A model generated the notes under the pieces. That model worked only from the letters and a program-made list of their open reading frames with translations, ran no database searches and was not told the origin of the DNA. Below, piece after piece: positions 37,764-46,235 of a stretch of 64,000 nt of DNA. Source of the stretch: Mycobacterium sp. UM_CSW. Lineage in GTDB: Bacteria; Actinomycetota; Actinomycetes; Mycobacteriales; Mycobacteriaceae. The translations under genes were made by a program, and so were the position numbers. Numbering within the stretch: position 1 is the stretch's first letter; every line of letters starts with the position of its first letter. The stretch is taken from assembly GCF_000455205.1 (NCBI RefSeq), contig NZ_AUWQ01000035.1, forward strand, positions 1-64,000, written 5' to 3'.

Positions 37764-38276
37764 TTACCCGACGCCGCGGCTGAGCCAGGTCACTTCCCCG
37801 GCGTCGCCGCCGTCGCGATACACCTCGAGCGCCTCGTCCCACGCCGTGCCCAGCACCGAGTCCAGCTCGGCGGCCAGATAGTCGGCGCCCTGCGCCATCA
37901 TCGACCGAAGCCGCATCTCCCCTACCATGACGTCGCCGTTGGCGCTCATCGAGCCGCTCCACAGGCCGAGCTGCGGGGTGTGGCTGAACCGCTGGCCGTC
38001 GACCCCCGGGCTCGGGTCCTCGGTGACCTCGAACCGCAGCACTGACCACGAGCGCAGGGCGTTGGCCAACCGGGCGCCGGTGCCCACCGGCCCGACCCAG
38101 TTGGTGACCGCGCGCAGCTGCCCGGGCATCGCCGGCTGCGGCGTCCAGACCAGGTTGGCCTTCGACTGCAGGGTTGACGACAACGCCCACTCGACGTGCG
38201 GGCATACCGCCGCGGGCGAGGCGTGGACGTACACCACACCGGTCGTCACGTCGGCAAATTGGTTCGACGCACGCAT
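37764..38276 (-). CDS. DUF3145 family protein (Rv2256c-like)
   Basis: A 170-residue protein of the actinobacterial DUF3145 family, nearly uniform among mycobacteria. Marks are ASPAAVCPHVEWALSSTL, the AMPGQLRAVTNWVG strand, TPQLGLWSGSMSANGD and a WDEALEVYRDGGDAGEVTWL C-terminus. No catalytic residues or export signal are evident. The ATG at 38276 follows AGGAGCAGGAG, a strong ribosome site. The function is unknown; the gene heads no overlapping cluster and lies 123 bases from the beta-lactamase-like gene. Confidence 0.88.
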   Translation of the reverse strand: MRASNQFADVTTGVVYVHASPAAVCPHVEWALSSTLQSKANLVWTPQPAMPGQLRAVTNWVGPVGTGARLANALRSWSVLRFEVTEDPSPGVDGQRFSHTPQLGLWSGSMSANGDVMVGEMRLRSMMAQGADYLAAELDSVLGTAWDEALEVYRDGGDAGEVTWLSRGVG

Positions 38277-38399
38277 CTCCTGCTCCTTCGGTTCCACGAG
38301 GGACGTCTTCCCCAACGACCTGGTGGACCCGTACAAGCGGGATGCATGTAAAGTTTTGTGTCCTGCGTGTCTATTGTGCCCTCTGATGCCCCTGTTGCG

Positions 38400-39224
38400 C
38401 TAGTGTGCGGAGTGGTCAATTATGACCGCATCCGAAATCGTCGGCCACGGCTCCAACGCCCACTCGCCGAAATCGCGGTCGGTCAGCACCACCAGCGCCA
38501 GGTCGGCCTCGGGATCGACCCAGATAAACCCGCCCGACTGGCCGAAATGGCCGTACGTCCGCGCCGAGTTGCGCGACCCCGTCCAGTGCGGCGATTTGCC
38601 GTCGCGGATCTCGAAACCCAGGCCCCAGTCGTTGGGCCGCTGCACCCCATAGCCTGGCAGCACGCCGTCCAGGCCGGGAAATTGCACGGTCGTGGCCTCG
38701 GCGTGCAGCTGCGGCGACACGATGGCCGGCCGCAGCAGCTCGCGGGCGAAGGCCGCCAGATCGGCGACCGTCGAGGTGGCGCCGAACCCAGCGGCCGCGA
38801 CGCCGCCGTTCAGCCGGGTAGTGGCCATGCCGAGCGGCTCGCACACCGCCTCGTACAGATAGCGGCCGAACTCGATCGCGGACTCGGCCTCCAAAGTCTG
38901 GGCCAGCACGGTGAAGCCCTGGTTTGAATACATCCGCCGGGTGCCGGGCTTGGCCAGTACCCGATCGTTGTGCATCGCCAGGCCCGACGCGTGCGCCAGC
39001 AGGTGCCGGACCGTGGAGCCGGGCGGGCCGGCGGGGGTGTCGAGCTCGACGACGCCCTCCTCGATGGCGATCTGCGCGGCCCGGGCCACCAGCGGCTTGG
39101 TCACCGAGGCCAGCTCGAAGACCCGCGCGGTGTCGCCGTGGCTGGCCAGGACCCCGGCCGGCCCGACGACCGCGGCGGCCGCATTGGCCACCGGCCAATC
39201 ATCGAGCGCGTCGAGGGCGGTCAC
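38400..39224 (-). CDS. Beta-lactamase/esterase-fold serine hydrolase (Rv2257c-like)
   Basis: A 274-residue class C beta-lactamase-like protein. The SxxK motif is SVTK (Ser40, Lys43), the YxN motif is YSN near residue 127, and a late HFGQSGG near residue 240 may serve as the third motif. No signal peptide is present, so a cytoplasmic esterase or peptidase role is likelier than antibiotic resistance. The GTG at 39224 overlaps the methyltransferase stop (GTGA); longer readings are set aside for that reason. Confidence 0.86.
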   Translation of the reverse strand: MTALDALDDWPVANAAAAVVGPAGVLASHGDTARVFELASVTKPLVARAAQIAIEEGVVELDTPAGPPGSTVRHLLAHASGLAMHNDRVLAKPGTRRMYSNQGFTVLAQTLEAESAIEFGRYLYEAVCEPLGMATTRLNGGVAAAGFGATSTVADLAAFARELLRPAIVSPQLHAEATTVQFPGLDGVLPGYGVQRPNDWGLGFEIRDGKSPHWTGSRNSARTYGHFGQSGGFIWVDPEADLALVVLTDRDFGEWALEPWPTISDAVIIDHSAH

Positions 39225-40291
39225 TTCCTGGCGATGTAGTAGCTGTTGATCGGGTCCCCCTCGATCTCGGTCACCCGGACGTCGGCGAACCCGGCGTCGG
39301 CGAGCATCGACGTGGCCAGCTGCGTCCCCCATGCAGTGCCCAGCCCGACGCCGTCCAGCGCCAACGACACCGTCATGCAGTGCATCAGCGAGACCGTGTA
39401 GAGGTAGGTGCTCATCGGGACGTCGACGTTGTCCTCCAGCCGGCTCGACGCCTTGATGTCGGCCATCAGGAAAACGCCGCCCGGTCGCAGCGCGCGGTAG
39501 ATGTTCTCCAGCACCTTGGCGGGCTGCGCCTGATCGTGAATGGCGTCGAATGTGGTGATGACGTCGTAGGCGTCGGTCTTGTCCAGGTCGGTCAGGTTGT
39601 GCGCCTCGAAGAAGGCGTTGGTCAGGCCGAGCCGGGCCGCCTCCTCAACTCCCGTCGCGATGGCCTCTTTCGAAAAGTCGATGCCGGTGAACCGGCTCGC
39701 CGGGAACGCCTGTGCCATCACATTGATCGCGTGTCCGCTGCCGCAGCCGAAGTCGGCCACGTCCGCGCCGGCGCGCAGGCGGTCGGGCAGGCCGTCGACC
39801 AACGGCAGCACGACGTCGACGAGCGCGATATCGAACACCGCGGCGCTCTGCTCGGCCATCAGCGCGTGGAAGCGCGGGAACTCGCTGTAGGGCAGCCCGC
39901 CGCCGTCGCGGAAGCAGCCGACGATCTTCTGCTCCACCTCGCCGAGCTGCGGGAGGAACAGCGCCACCAACGCCAGATTGTCGGGCCCGGCCGCGCGGGT
40001 CAGAGCGGCCGCCCGGTGGGCGGGCAGCGTGTAGGTCGCGGTGGCCGGGTCGTAGTCGACGACGTGCGCGGTGGTCATGCCGGCCAGCCATTCGCGCACA
40101 TAGCGTTCGTTGAGGCCGGCGGCCTCGGCGATCTGCGCGCTGGTGGCCGGCGGGAGCCCGGCCATCGTGTCCAGCAGGCCGGTCTGGTGACCGATGCTCA
40201 ACAGGATCGTGAGGCTCGCGCCGTCGATGGCCGCGACCATTCGCCCGGCGAATTCCTCTGTGGTCTCGGAGGTTGTCTCAGGTGCCGTCAC
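39221..40291 (-). CDS. SAM-dependent methyltransferase with winged-helix N-domain (Rv2258c-like)
   Basis: A 356-residue methyltransferase. The first 90 residues form a winged-helix domain ([19 protein letters not shown]). The Rossmann part has motif [16 protein letters not shown] near residue 182, the acidic FTGIDFS and the [14 protein letters not shown] block. Its fold resembles O-methyltransferases on small aromatic substrates; the real substrate is unknown. It starts with GTG at 40291 and is coupled to the beta-lactamase-like gene. It is divergent from mscR, with a 12-bp-arm inverted repeat in the 129-base promoter region. Confidence 0.89.
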   Translation of the reverse strand: MTAPETTSETTEEFAGRMVAAIDGASLTILLSIGHQTGLLDTMAGLPPATSAQIAEAAGLNERYVREWLAGMTTAHVVDYDPATATYTLPAHRAAALTRAAGPDNLALVALFLPQLGEVEQKIVGCFRDGGGLPYSEFPRFHALMAEQSAAVFDIALVDVVLPLVDGLPDRLRAGADVADFGCGSGHAINVMAQAFPASRFTGIDFSKEAIATGVEEAARLGLTNAFFEAHNLTDLDKTDAYDVITTFDAIHDQAQPAKVLENIYRALRPGGVFLMADIKASSRLEDNVDVPMSTYLYTVSLMHCMTVSLALDGVGLGTAWGTQLATSMLADAGFADVRVTEIEGDPINSYYIARK

Positions 40292-40324
40292 GTTCTGCAG
40301 ACGCTACACCGGGTCCCCTCTCGC

Positions 40325-40381
40325 CGAGTCTGCGCTCAGCGCGTGCGTTTGGCCCAAGTGGGCGATCTCAGCGCAGACTCG
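40325..40381. repeat. Inverted repeat in the methyltransferase-mscR promoter region
   Basis: CGAGTCTGCGCT (40325-40336) and AGCGCAGACTCG (40370-40381) are perfect 12-bp arms around 33 bases. Unlike the other long palindromes here it lies between divergent starts, not after a stop codon. Confidence 0.6.
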
Positions 40382-40420
40382 ACGCAACGACGCGCAAAGC
40401 CCGCCAGTAGGTTGGTGCCC

Positions 40421-41506
40421 ATGAGTCAGACAGTGCGCGGAGTCATTTCACGCAAGAAGGGCGAACCCGTCGAGCTGGTCGACATCGTCGTCCCCGACCC
40501 CGGACCCGGCGAGGCGGTGGTCGACGTCATCGCCTGCGGGGTCTGCCACACCGACCTGACGTACCGCGAAGGCGGCATCAACGACGAGTATCCGTTCCTG
40601 CTCGGCCACGAGGCCGCCGGCCGCGTCGAAGCGGTGGGGCCGGGCGTGACGGCGGTCGAGCCGGGCGACTTCGTGATCCTGAACTGGCGCGCCGTGTGCG
40701 GGCAGTGCCGGGCCTGCAAGCGCGGCCGCCCGCACCTGTGCTTCGACACGTTCAACGCCACCCAGAAGATGACGCTGACCGACGGCACGGAACTCACCCC
40801 GGCGTTGGGCATCGGGGCGTTCGCCGACAAGACGCTGGTGCACTCCGGCCAGTGCACCAAGGTCGACCCGCAAGCCGACCCCGCCGTCGCCGGCCTGCTG
40901 GGCTGCGGCGTGATGGCCGGCATCGGCGCCGCGATCAACACCGGGGCGGTGACCCGCGACGACACCGTCGCCGTGATCGGCTGCGGCGGGGTGGGCGACG
41001 CCGCGATCGCCGGCGCGGCGCTGGTCGGGGCCCGGCAGATCATCGCCGTCGACACCGACAACACCAAGCTGGACCTGGCCCGCAAGTTCGGCGCCACCCA
41101 CACGATCAACGCCCGCGAGTTCGACGTGGTGAAGACGATCCAGGACCTCACCGACGGCTTCGGCGTCAACGTGGCGATCGATGCGGTGGGCCGCCCCGAA
41201 ACCTGGCAGCAGGCCTTCTACGCCCGAGACCTCGCGGGAACCGTTGTGCTGGTTGGTGTTCCGACGCCCGACATGCGCCTGGACATGCCGCTGGTCGACT
41301 TCTTCAGCCACGGCGGCTCGCTGAAGTCGTCGTGGTACGGCGACTGCCTGCCAGAGCGCGACTTCCCCACCCTGATCGACCTGTACCTGCAGGGCCGGCT
41401 GCCGTTGGACAAGTTCGTCACCGAGCGAATCGGCCTCGACGACGTCGAGGAGGCTTTCCACAAGATGCATGGCGGCAAGATATTGCGATCGGTGGTGCTG
41501 CTCTGA
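40421..41506 (+). CDS. mscR: S-nitrosomycothiol reductase / formaldehyde dehydrogenase MscR
   Basis: A 361-residue zinc alcohol dehydrogenase that oxidises the mycothiol-formaldehyde adduct and reduces S-nitrosomycothiol. The catalytic zinc ligands appear in CGVCHTDL and GHEAAGRV, and the structural zinc site as [15 protein letters not shown]. The Rossmann motif is [15 protein letters not shown] with the NAD-selective acidic residue after it. It matches M. tuberculosis Rv2259. Its stop overlaps the next start by one base (TGATG). Confidence 0.95.
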   Translation: MSQTVRGVISRKKGEPVELVDIVVPDPGPGEAVVDVIACGVCHTDLTYREGGINDEYPFLLGHEAAGRVEAVGPGVTAVEPGDFVILNWRAVCGQCRACKRGRPHLCFDTFNATQKMTLTDGTELTPALGIGAFADKTLVHSGQCTKVDPQADPAVAGLLGCGVMAGIGAAINTGAVTRDDTVAVIGCGGVGDAAIAGAALVGARQIIAVDTDNTKLDLARKFGATHTINAREFDVVKTIQDLTDGFGVNVAIDAVGRPETWQQAFYARDLAGTVVLVGVPTPDMRLDMPLVDFFSHGGSLKSSWYGDCLPERDFPTLIDLYLQGRLPLDKFVTERIGLDDVEEAFHKMHGGKILRSVVLL

Positions 41507-42129
41507 TGGTGGACATCGATCGGGTGGTGACCCACGGCACGTTCGAATTGGACGGCGGCAGTTGGGAAGTCGACAATAACATCTGGCTGATCGGCGACAA
41601 TTCCAACGTCGTGGTGTTCGACGCCGCCCACGATGCGGCGCCGATCGTCGAGGCCGTGGCCGGCCGCCATGTCGTCGCGGTGGTGTGCACGCACGGCCAC
41701 AACGACCACGTGACGGTCGCGCCCAAGCTCGGCAAGACACTCGACGCGCCGGTGCTGCTGCATCCCGCCGACGAGGTCCTGTGGCGAATGACGCACCCGG
41801 ACAGCGACTTCCGCTCCATCTCCGACGGCCAGACGCTGAGCGTGGGAGGCACGGAGTTGCGGGCGCTGCACACCCCGGGCCACTCCCCCGGATCGGTGTG
41901 TTGGTATTCGCATGACCTGGGCGTCGTGTTCAGCGGCGACACCCTGTTCTCCGGCGGCCCCGGCGCCACCGGCCGGTCGTACTCCGATTTCCCGACGATC
42001 CTGCAGTCCATCTCGGAGCGCCTCGGCACGCTGCCCGGCGAGACGATCGTGCACACCGGGCACGGCGACAGCACCACCGTCGGCGACGAGATCGTGCACT
42101 ACGAAGAGTGGGTCGCCCGCGGCCACTAG
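41506..42129 (+). CDS. Metallo-beta-lactamase-fold hydrolase (Rv2260-like)
   Basis: A 207-residue MBL-fold protein with the metal-binding motif THGHNDH (near residue 63), the histidine of LHTPGHSPGS, the Asp of FSGDTLFSGGPG and a final GHGD. Being fused in translation to mscR, it probably hydrolyses the product thioester, such as S-formylmycothiol, as in the glyoxalase II and S-formylglutathione hydrolase analogy. That assignment is inference. A repeat-free 93 bases separates it from the next block. Confidence 0.9.
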   Translation: MVDIDRVVTHGTFELDGGSWEVDNNIWLIGDNSNVVVFDAAHDAAPIVEAVAGRHVVAVVCTHGHNDHVTVAPKLGKTLDAPVLLHPADEVLWRMTHPDSDFRSISDGQTLSVGGTELRALHTPGHSPGSVCWYSHDLGVVFSGDTLFSGGPGATGRSYSDFPTILQSISERLGTLPGETIVHTGHGDSTTVGDEIVHYEEWVARGH

Positions 42130-42182
42130 GTCACCCGCTCCACCCAGCTCAACCTCCTTGGTCGATTCCGTCATGTTCCTGT

Positions 42183-42203
42183 ATTGTCACATTTAGTGAT
42201 AAT
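42183..42203. promoter_or_regulatory. MarR operator candidate, site A
   Basis: ATTGTCAC and GTGATAAT are inverted arms around 5 bases (one mismatch at position 4 of the arms). It lies 19 bases before the NmrA-like start. The ATTGTCACAT half recurs at site B before the DoxX-like gene, on the other side of the marR gene. Confidence 0.65.
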
Positions 42204-42222
42204 CATCGCGGAAGGCGGACTC

Positions 42223-42861
42223 ATGAAGATCACGGTATTCGGCGCGACCGGTGGCGTCGGTCGCGAGCTGGTAAAGCAAGCGCTGGGACGCGGTTACGGC
42301 GCGGTCGCCGTCGTACGCGATGCCGGACGGCTGGGCGTGACACACCCAGCGCTGGACGTCGTCACGGTCACCGCGCTCGACGAGCCCGGCACCCTCATCC
42401 CGGCGATCCGCGGAAGCGACGCCGTGCTGTCGGCCCTCGGTCCGCGTGGACGGAAAGACGGGCCCGTCGTGAGCAGCAGCACCCGCGCGATCCTGGCGGC
42501 GATGAACGCCTGCTCGACGAAGCGATTCGTCGCTGTCAGCGCGCTGCCGGTAGGCCCGACGGCCGAAGGCGAGCGTTTGATGACGCGCTGGGTGTTGCTT
42601 CCTGTGCTGAAAACCGTTCTGGGAAACGTCTATGCCGACCTCGCCGACATGGAATCCGTCTTGCAGCACAGCGACGTCGATTGGACCGTCGTGCGTCCGC
42701 CCCGGCTTGTCGACCGGCCCCTCACCGGTGATTACCGCACGGTGGTGGGCGCCAACGTGGCGCGCGGGTCGGCCATCTCGAGGGCCGACGTTGCGCACGC
42801 CATGCTCGACGCCCTGGCGTTGGCACAGACGATCCGGCAGCCAGTCGGCGTGTCGTACTGA
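42223..42861 (+). CDS. NmrA-like NAD(P)-binding reductase
   Basis: A 212-residue protein with an N-terminal Rossmann motif GATGGVGRELVKQAL and no Tyr-x-x-x-Lys pair, so it fits the NmrA/atypical SDR type of quinone or flavin-reductase-like sensors. The ATG at 42223 follows GAAGGCGGA; an upstream in-frame start at 42184 would sit inside the operator. It is followed after 44 bases by the marR gene in the same direction. The likely operator at 42183 suggests control by that MarR. Confidence 0.82.
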   Translation: MKITVFGATGGVGRELVKQALGRGYGAVAVVRDAGRLGVTHPALDVVTVTALDEPGTLIPAIRGSDAVLSALGPRGRKDGPVVSSSTRAILAAMNACSTKRFVAVSALPVGPTAEGERLMTRWVLLPVLKTVLGNVYADLADMESVLQHSDVDWTVVRPPRLVDRPLTGDYRTVVGANVARGSAISRADVAHAMLDALALAQTIRQPVGVSY

Positions 42862-42905
42862 TTATCCTGACCCGTGACAATCCCGGCCGGTGTTAGCCTT
42901 GGCCG

Positions 42906-43382
42906 ATGACTGAACAGGGCTCCGGCATCACCGAACTCGACGAACGGATCCCGTTTCTGCTCTCACAGCTGGGCGCCCACGTCAGCAGCGATTTCCAGCG
43001 GCGGCTGGCGCCGATCGGAACCGACCCGCGCACGTACGCGGTGCTGCTGGCCTTGGCCGCCGCCGACGGCCAGTCCCAGCGCCAGCTGTCCGAACGCCTC
43101 GGCATTCACCGCAACGCCATGGTCATGGTCATCGACAACCTTGAGCAACGCGGGCTGGCCAAACGGTTGACCCATCCCGACGACAGACGGGCGGTGGCCG
43201 TGACCCTTACCGCCAAGGCCCGCCGGCTGCTACCGGCCTTGCACGACCAGGGCCGTGAGCTCGAAGACGAGATCGCCGCACCGCTGTCCGCGACGGAACG
43301 GGCCACGCTGCGGCGACTTTTGCAGCGAGTCGCGGCCGGAGCGGGCCTCATCCCGGGGGTCCACCCGGGCCTGACGCGCTGA
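42906..43382 (+). CDS. MarR-family transcriptional regulator
   Basis: A 158-residue MarR protein. The winged helix spans about residues 45-110, with QRQLSERLGIHRNAMVMVIDNLEQRG and the wing segment RLTHPDDRRAVAVTLT. Helices at both ends form the dimer interface. Palindromes with the half-site ATTGTCACAT lie before the upstream reductase gene and before the downstream DoxX-like operon, so this protein is the probable repressor of both. The signal may be a phenol, quinone or metal, to judge from the targets; this is inference. Confidence 0.9.
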   Translation: MTEQGSGITELDERIPFLLSQLGAHVSSDFQRRLAPIGTDPRTYAVLLALAAADGQSQRQLSERLGIHRNAMVMVIDNLEQRGLAKRLTHPDDRRAVAVTLTAKARRLLPALHDQGRELEDEIAAPLSATERATLRRLLQRVAAGAGLIPGVHPGLTR

Positions 43383-43448
43383 AAGCGTTCTGCAACCACT
43401 CGGCCGAGCTTCACTGAGACCAGCGGGGGTCTGGCACTCCGCATGATT

Positions 43449-43479
43449 GTCACATATGATGATGATCATCATATGTGAC
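43449..43479. promoter_or_regulatory. MarR operator candidate, site B: 31-base palindrome
   Basis: Perfect 14-bp arms GTCACATATGATGA (43449-43462) and TCATCATATGTGAC (43466-43479) flank a 3-base centre. The site is 31 bases before the DoxX-like start. It contains the ATTGTCACAT half found at site A. Confidence 0.7.
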
Positions 43480-43510
43480 TAATATGCCTCTGGCTCGATA
43501 GGAGAGCGCC

Positions 43511-43879
43511 GTGCACACCGCATATCTCGTCATAACGCTCATCGCGATCGCCTTCGATGGATTTTCCGGCGTCGCGGCACTGGTTCACTTCGCACCGATC
43601 CTTCCGGGGATGGCAAGCGCGGGCGTGCCGGTCTCGTGGTTGACGTTTCCCATCGGTACGTTGAAGACGCTGGGCACCGTCGGACTCGTTGTGGGCCTGT
43701 GGGTTCCGGCCATCGGCATCGCGGCCGCCGCGGGACTGGTGATCTTCTTTGTGTGCGCCGTCTACACCCACGTACTTGCCCACGACATCACCGGTCAAAT
43801 GATGTTCGGCGGGTTTCTGCTCGCGCTCAATTGCGCAACGTTGGCGGCCACGATCGCCGCCCACCCGGGGATCTTGTGA
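43511..43879 (+). CDS. DoxX-like small membrane protein
   Basis: A 122-residue protein with four transmembrane helices (about residues 5-25, 45-65, 70-90 and 97-117). The pattern, including the PxG turn and short cytoplasmic loops, is that of DoxX-like proteins found beside thiol and quinone redox genes. It starts with GTG at 43511, after AGGAG. It is the first gene of a three-gene operon with a second membrane protein and a multicopper oxidase, behind the long palindrome of site B. Confidence 0.78.
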   Translation: MHTAYLVITLIAIAFDGFSGVAALVHFAPILPGMASAGVPVSWLTFPIGTLKTLGTVGLVVGLWVPAIGIAAAAGLVIFFVCAVYTHVLAHDITGQMMFGGFLLALNCATLAATIAAHPGIL

Positions 43880-43881
43880 CC

Positions 43882-44289
43882 ATGAAACCGGCCGCGCGTG
43901 CGCCATTGTTGTTGGCGCGCTTCAGCACCGCGTTGATGGTCGCCTGGGCGCTGATACAGGCGATCTTGGCCGGCAATTTCCTCGGCGGCCAGTACGATGC
44001 GCTGCAGCTGCACGCGCTTGGCGCGAGAGCGATCACGGTCACCTCCGCGGTGCAGATCGTGATCCTGGCGTGGGTCTGGCGCAGCACAGGCCGCCGGGGA
44101 CCGTTCTTCGCGGGCGTCGTGCAGACCCTGCTGCTCGTCGCCGAGTTCGCGACCGGCGAACTGCGCCTCACCGCCCTACACGTCCCGCTCGGTGTGCTGC
44201 TGGTCGCCGGGATTGTCCAACTGGTGACGATGATCTGGCGTATCCCCCTGCCGATGCGCGCCGGCGCGGACCTCGAGGCGACACGATGA
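43882..44289 (+). CDS. Four-helix membrane protein of unknown function
   Basis: A 135-residue hydrophobic protein with about four transmembrane helices, no Cys-rich or metal motif, and a short acidic C-terminus. The ATG at 43882 follows the upstream stop by 2 bases; a GTG at 43876 that overlaps that stop is equally possible. Its stop overlaps the multicopper oxidase start (ATGA), so the three genes form one operon. It may be a membrane partner of the oxidase; I do not recognise a family. Confidence 0.75.
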   Translation: MKPAARAPLLLARFSTALMVAWALIQAILAGNFLGGQYDALQLHALGARAITVTSAVQIVILAWVWRSTGRRGPFFAGVVQTLLLVAEFATGELRLTALHVPLGVLLVAGIVQLVTMIWRIPLPMRAGADLEATR

Positions 44290-45827
44290 ACCGCCGCGCC
44301 GTGCTGCGCGCGGGGCTGCTCACCGCGGGCGTCGGCGTCGTCGCAGCCGCGTTGCCGGCGGCGCAGACGGCGCTGGGGCCGGCCGAGCCGGGCACGCTGC
44401 TGCCAAGCCGCACGCCGCTGCCGCCGCGTTATCAGACGCCGCTGCCGATACCAGTTCGCTTGGCCCCCAACGAAACCGACGGCACGACGGACTATTACAC
44501 CATCACCGAGCAGGTCTCCGATTTGGCGATACTTCCCGGCCTGACCACGCGAGCGTGGACCTACGGGGGGACGTTTCCCGGGCCGACGATAGAGTCACGG
44601 TCGGGTCGGCGAACCGCGATCCGCCATCACAATGCCCTGCCCGTACCGGTGGCGGTGCACCTCCACGGCGGTCACACCCCGCCGGACAGCGATGGGTACC
44701 CGCTCGACCTCATCGAGCCGCATGCGCCAGATGCCGCGGCCGGCCACACCGGCATGCCCGGTATGTCACGCAATTCGGTTGTCGGGCAACGTGACTACGT
44801 CTACCCGATGCAGCAGCGCGCGGCCACCCTCTGGTATCACGATCACCGCATGGGGTACACCGGTCAGGCCGTCTGGCGGGGGCTCGCCGGGTTCCACATC
44901 GTGCACGACGACGAAGAGGACGCGCTCCCGCTGCCGCGCGGCCGCCGCGACATACCGCTGATGATCGCCGATCGGTCGTTTGGCGCCGACGGCTCGTTCC
45001 AGTATCCGACCACGGAGGGCGGCGACGTCGCCGATCCCTACATGAACGGTGTGCTCGGTGACGTCGTCTTGGTCAACGGGGCGCCGTGGCCGGTGCTGGA
45101 AACCGACCCCGCGCGGTACCGATTCCGGGTGCTCAATGCCTCCAACGCGCGTCGGTACCGGCTACAACTCGATCCGCCGCCGCCCGGCGGGTCCGCATTC
45201 ACCCAAATAGGAAGCGACGGCGGCCTGCTGGCCGCACCGATCAACCACGACGCGATCGACATCGCCCCGGCCGAACGGTTCGACCTCATCGTCGACTTCT
45301 CTCGCTACCCGTCGGGAACCCGGGTGCGACTCACCAACGCGCTTGGCGCCCAGTCCACCTCGGAGATCATGCGCTTCGACGTCGTCGGCACCGACCGATC
45401 GGACGAAACGACGATTCCCGAGAAACTTGGTGAAAGCTACACCCCGCTAGAGCGTGGTCGCGCCGTGGCCACCCGCACCTTCCTGTTCGGGCAAGGCCGC
45501 GCGGGCATGTGGACGATCAACAACAAGCCCTACCAGCCAGGGGTTCCGCTGGCCACACCACGCCTGGGCGACATCGAAATCTGGCGGTTCATCACAGACA
45601 TCCGGCACCCGATCCATGTGCATCTCAACCACTTCCAGGTGCTCTCCCGCAACAACAGGCCGCCGGGCCGCTTCGATCGCGGATGGAAAGACACCGTCGA
45701 TGTCGCGCCATCCGCGGCGGTGGAGGTCGCCGTCCAATTCACCGACTACCGCGGAACGTATCTCGTGCATTGCCACAACCTCGAGCACGAAGACATGGCC
45801 ATGATGGCGGACTTCGTCACGCTCTAG
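44286..45827 (+). CDS. Multicopper oxidase (CotA/bilirubin-oxidase type), Tat signal
   Basis: A 513-residue three-domain oxidase. A Tat-like signal starts NRRAVLRAG with a hydrophobic core to about residue 30. Copper motifs: HLHGGH (His125, His127), WYHDHRMG (His185, His187), HPIHVHLNHF, and HCHNLEHEDMAM near the end, with type-1 ligands Cys496, His501 and Met506. Such enzymes oxidise phenols, bilirubin-like compounds, Cu(I) or Mn(II) outside the membrane. It is coupled to the membrane gene upstream and probably derepressed through the MarR system. Confidence 0.92.
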   Translation: MNRRAVLRAGLLTAGVGVVAAALPAAQTALGPAEPGTLLPSRTPLPPRYQTPLPIPVRLAPNETDGTTDYYTITEQVSDLAILPGLTTRAWTYGGTFPGPTIESRSGRRTAIRHHNALPVPVAVHLHGGHTPPDSDGYPLDLIEPHAPDAAAGHTGMPGMSRNSVVGQRDYVYPMQQRAATLWYHDHRMGYTGQAVWRGLAGFHIVHDDEEDALPLPRGRRDIPLMIADRSFGADGSFQYPTTEGGDVADPYMNGVLGDVVLVNGAPWPVLETDPARYRFRVLNASNARRYRLQLDPPPPGGSAFTQIGSDGGLLAAPINHDAIDIAPAERFDLIVDFSRYPSGTRVRLTNALGAQSTSEIMRFDVVGTDRSDETTIPEKLGESYTPLERGRAVATRTFLFGQGRAGMWTINNKPYQPGVPLATPRLGDIEIWRFITDIRHPIHVHLNHFQVLSRNNRPPGRFDRGWKDTVDVAPSAAVEVAVQFTDYRGTYLVHCHNLEHEDMAMMADFVTL

Positions 45828-45877
45828 GTCGCCCAGCTCGCTCAGCAGAAACCGCCCCGGCCAACGACAATGAGTAC

Positions 45878-46153
45878 GTGGACGATAGGGCCGAATCCGA
45901 CCTGGCGTGGGAACTGGCTGATGCGGTCAGCCCGCTACTGACCGACCGCGACCGCAGCCGGTTTTACGCCGCGATCGGTTCGGGCGAGTCATACACCGCG
46001 ATCGACACGGCCCTGCAAACCATGGCACGGCAGCGCGCGCCGATATCGTCCGAGCTGATCACCAAGCTCACCGACTGGCTCGGGGCATACACGCACAGCG
46101 CCGACGCACCGCGGCTGCGCAGGCTGCTGCGCGCCATCGAATCAACCTACTGA
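45878..46153 (+). CDS. Small hypothetical protein, helical
   Basis: A 91-residue helical protein with no cysteines and no signal. The GTG at 45878 gives a compact product; the frame is open further upstream but there overlaps the oxidase. Composition (MDDRAESDLAWELADAVSPL) does not point to a family. It follows the multicopper oxidase by 50 bases in the same direction and may belong to that operon. A long palindrome begins 13 bases after its stop. Confidence 0.55.
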   Translation: MDDRAESDLAWELADAVSPLLTDRDRSRFYAAIGSGESYTAIDTALQTMARQRAPISSELITKLTDWLGAYTHSADAPRLRRLLRAIESTY

Positions 46154-46165
46154 TGCGCCGCCGCC

Positions 46166-46225
46166 CGCGAGCGCAACCACACTGCGATATTTCTCGCCGG
46201 ATTTCGCAGTGTGGTTACGCTCGCG
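46166..46225. repeat. Long palindrome with 22-bp arms between convergent genes
   Basis: Arms at 46166-46187 (CGCGAGCGCAACCACACTGC...) and 46204-46225 pair over 22 bases with one mismatch, around a 16-base loop. The size, loop length and CGCGAGC start resemble R1-R3, but the inner sequence differs. It lies 13 bases after one stop and 10 bases before the convergent PE gene stop. Confidence 0.75.
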
Positions 46226-46235
46226 ACGAAGACCC

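Noticed and set aside
38924-40420. Long plus-strand frame running over the beta-lactamase and methyltransferase genes into mscR
   Set aside because: The real mscR start is at 40421; upstream residues are low-complexity Arg/Ala/Gly shadows of the opposite genes.
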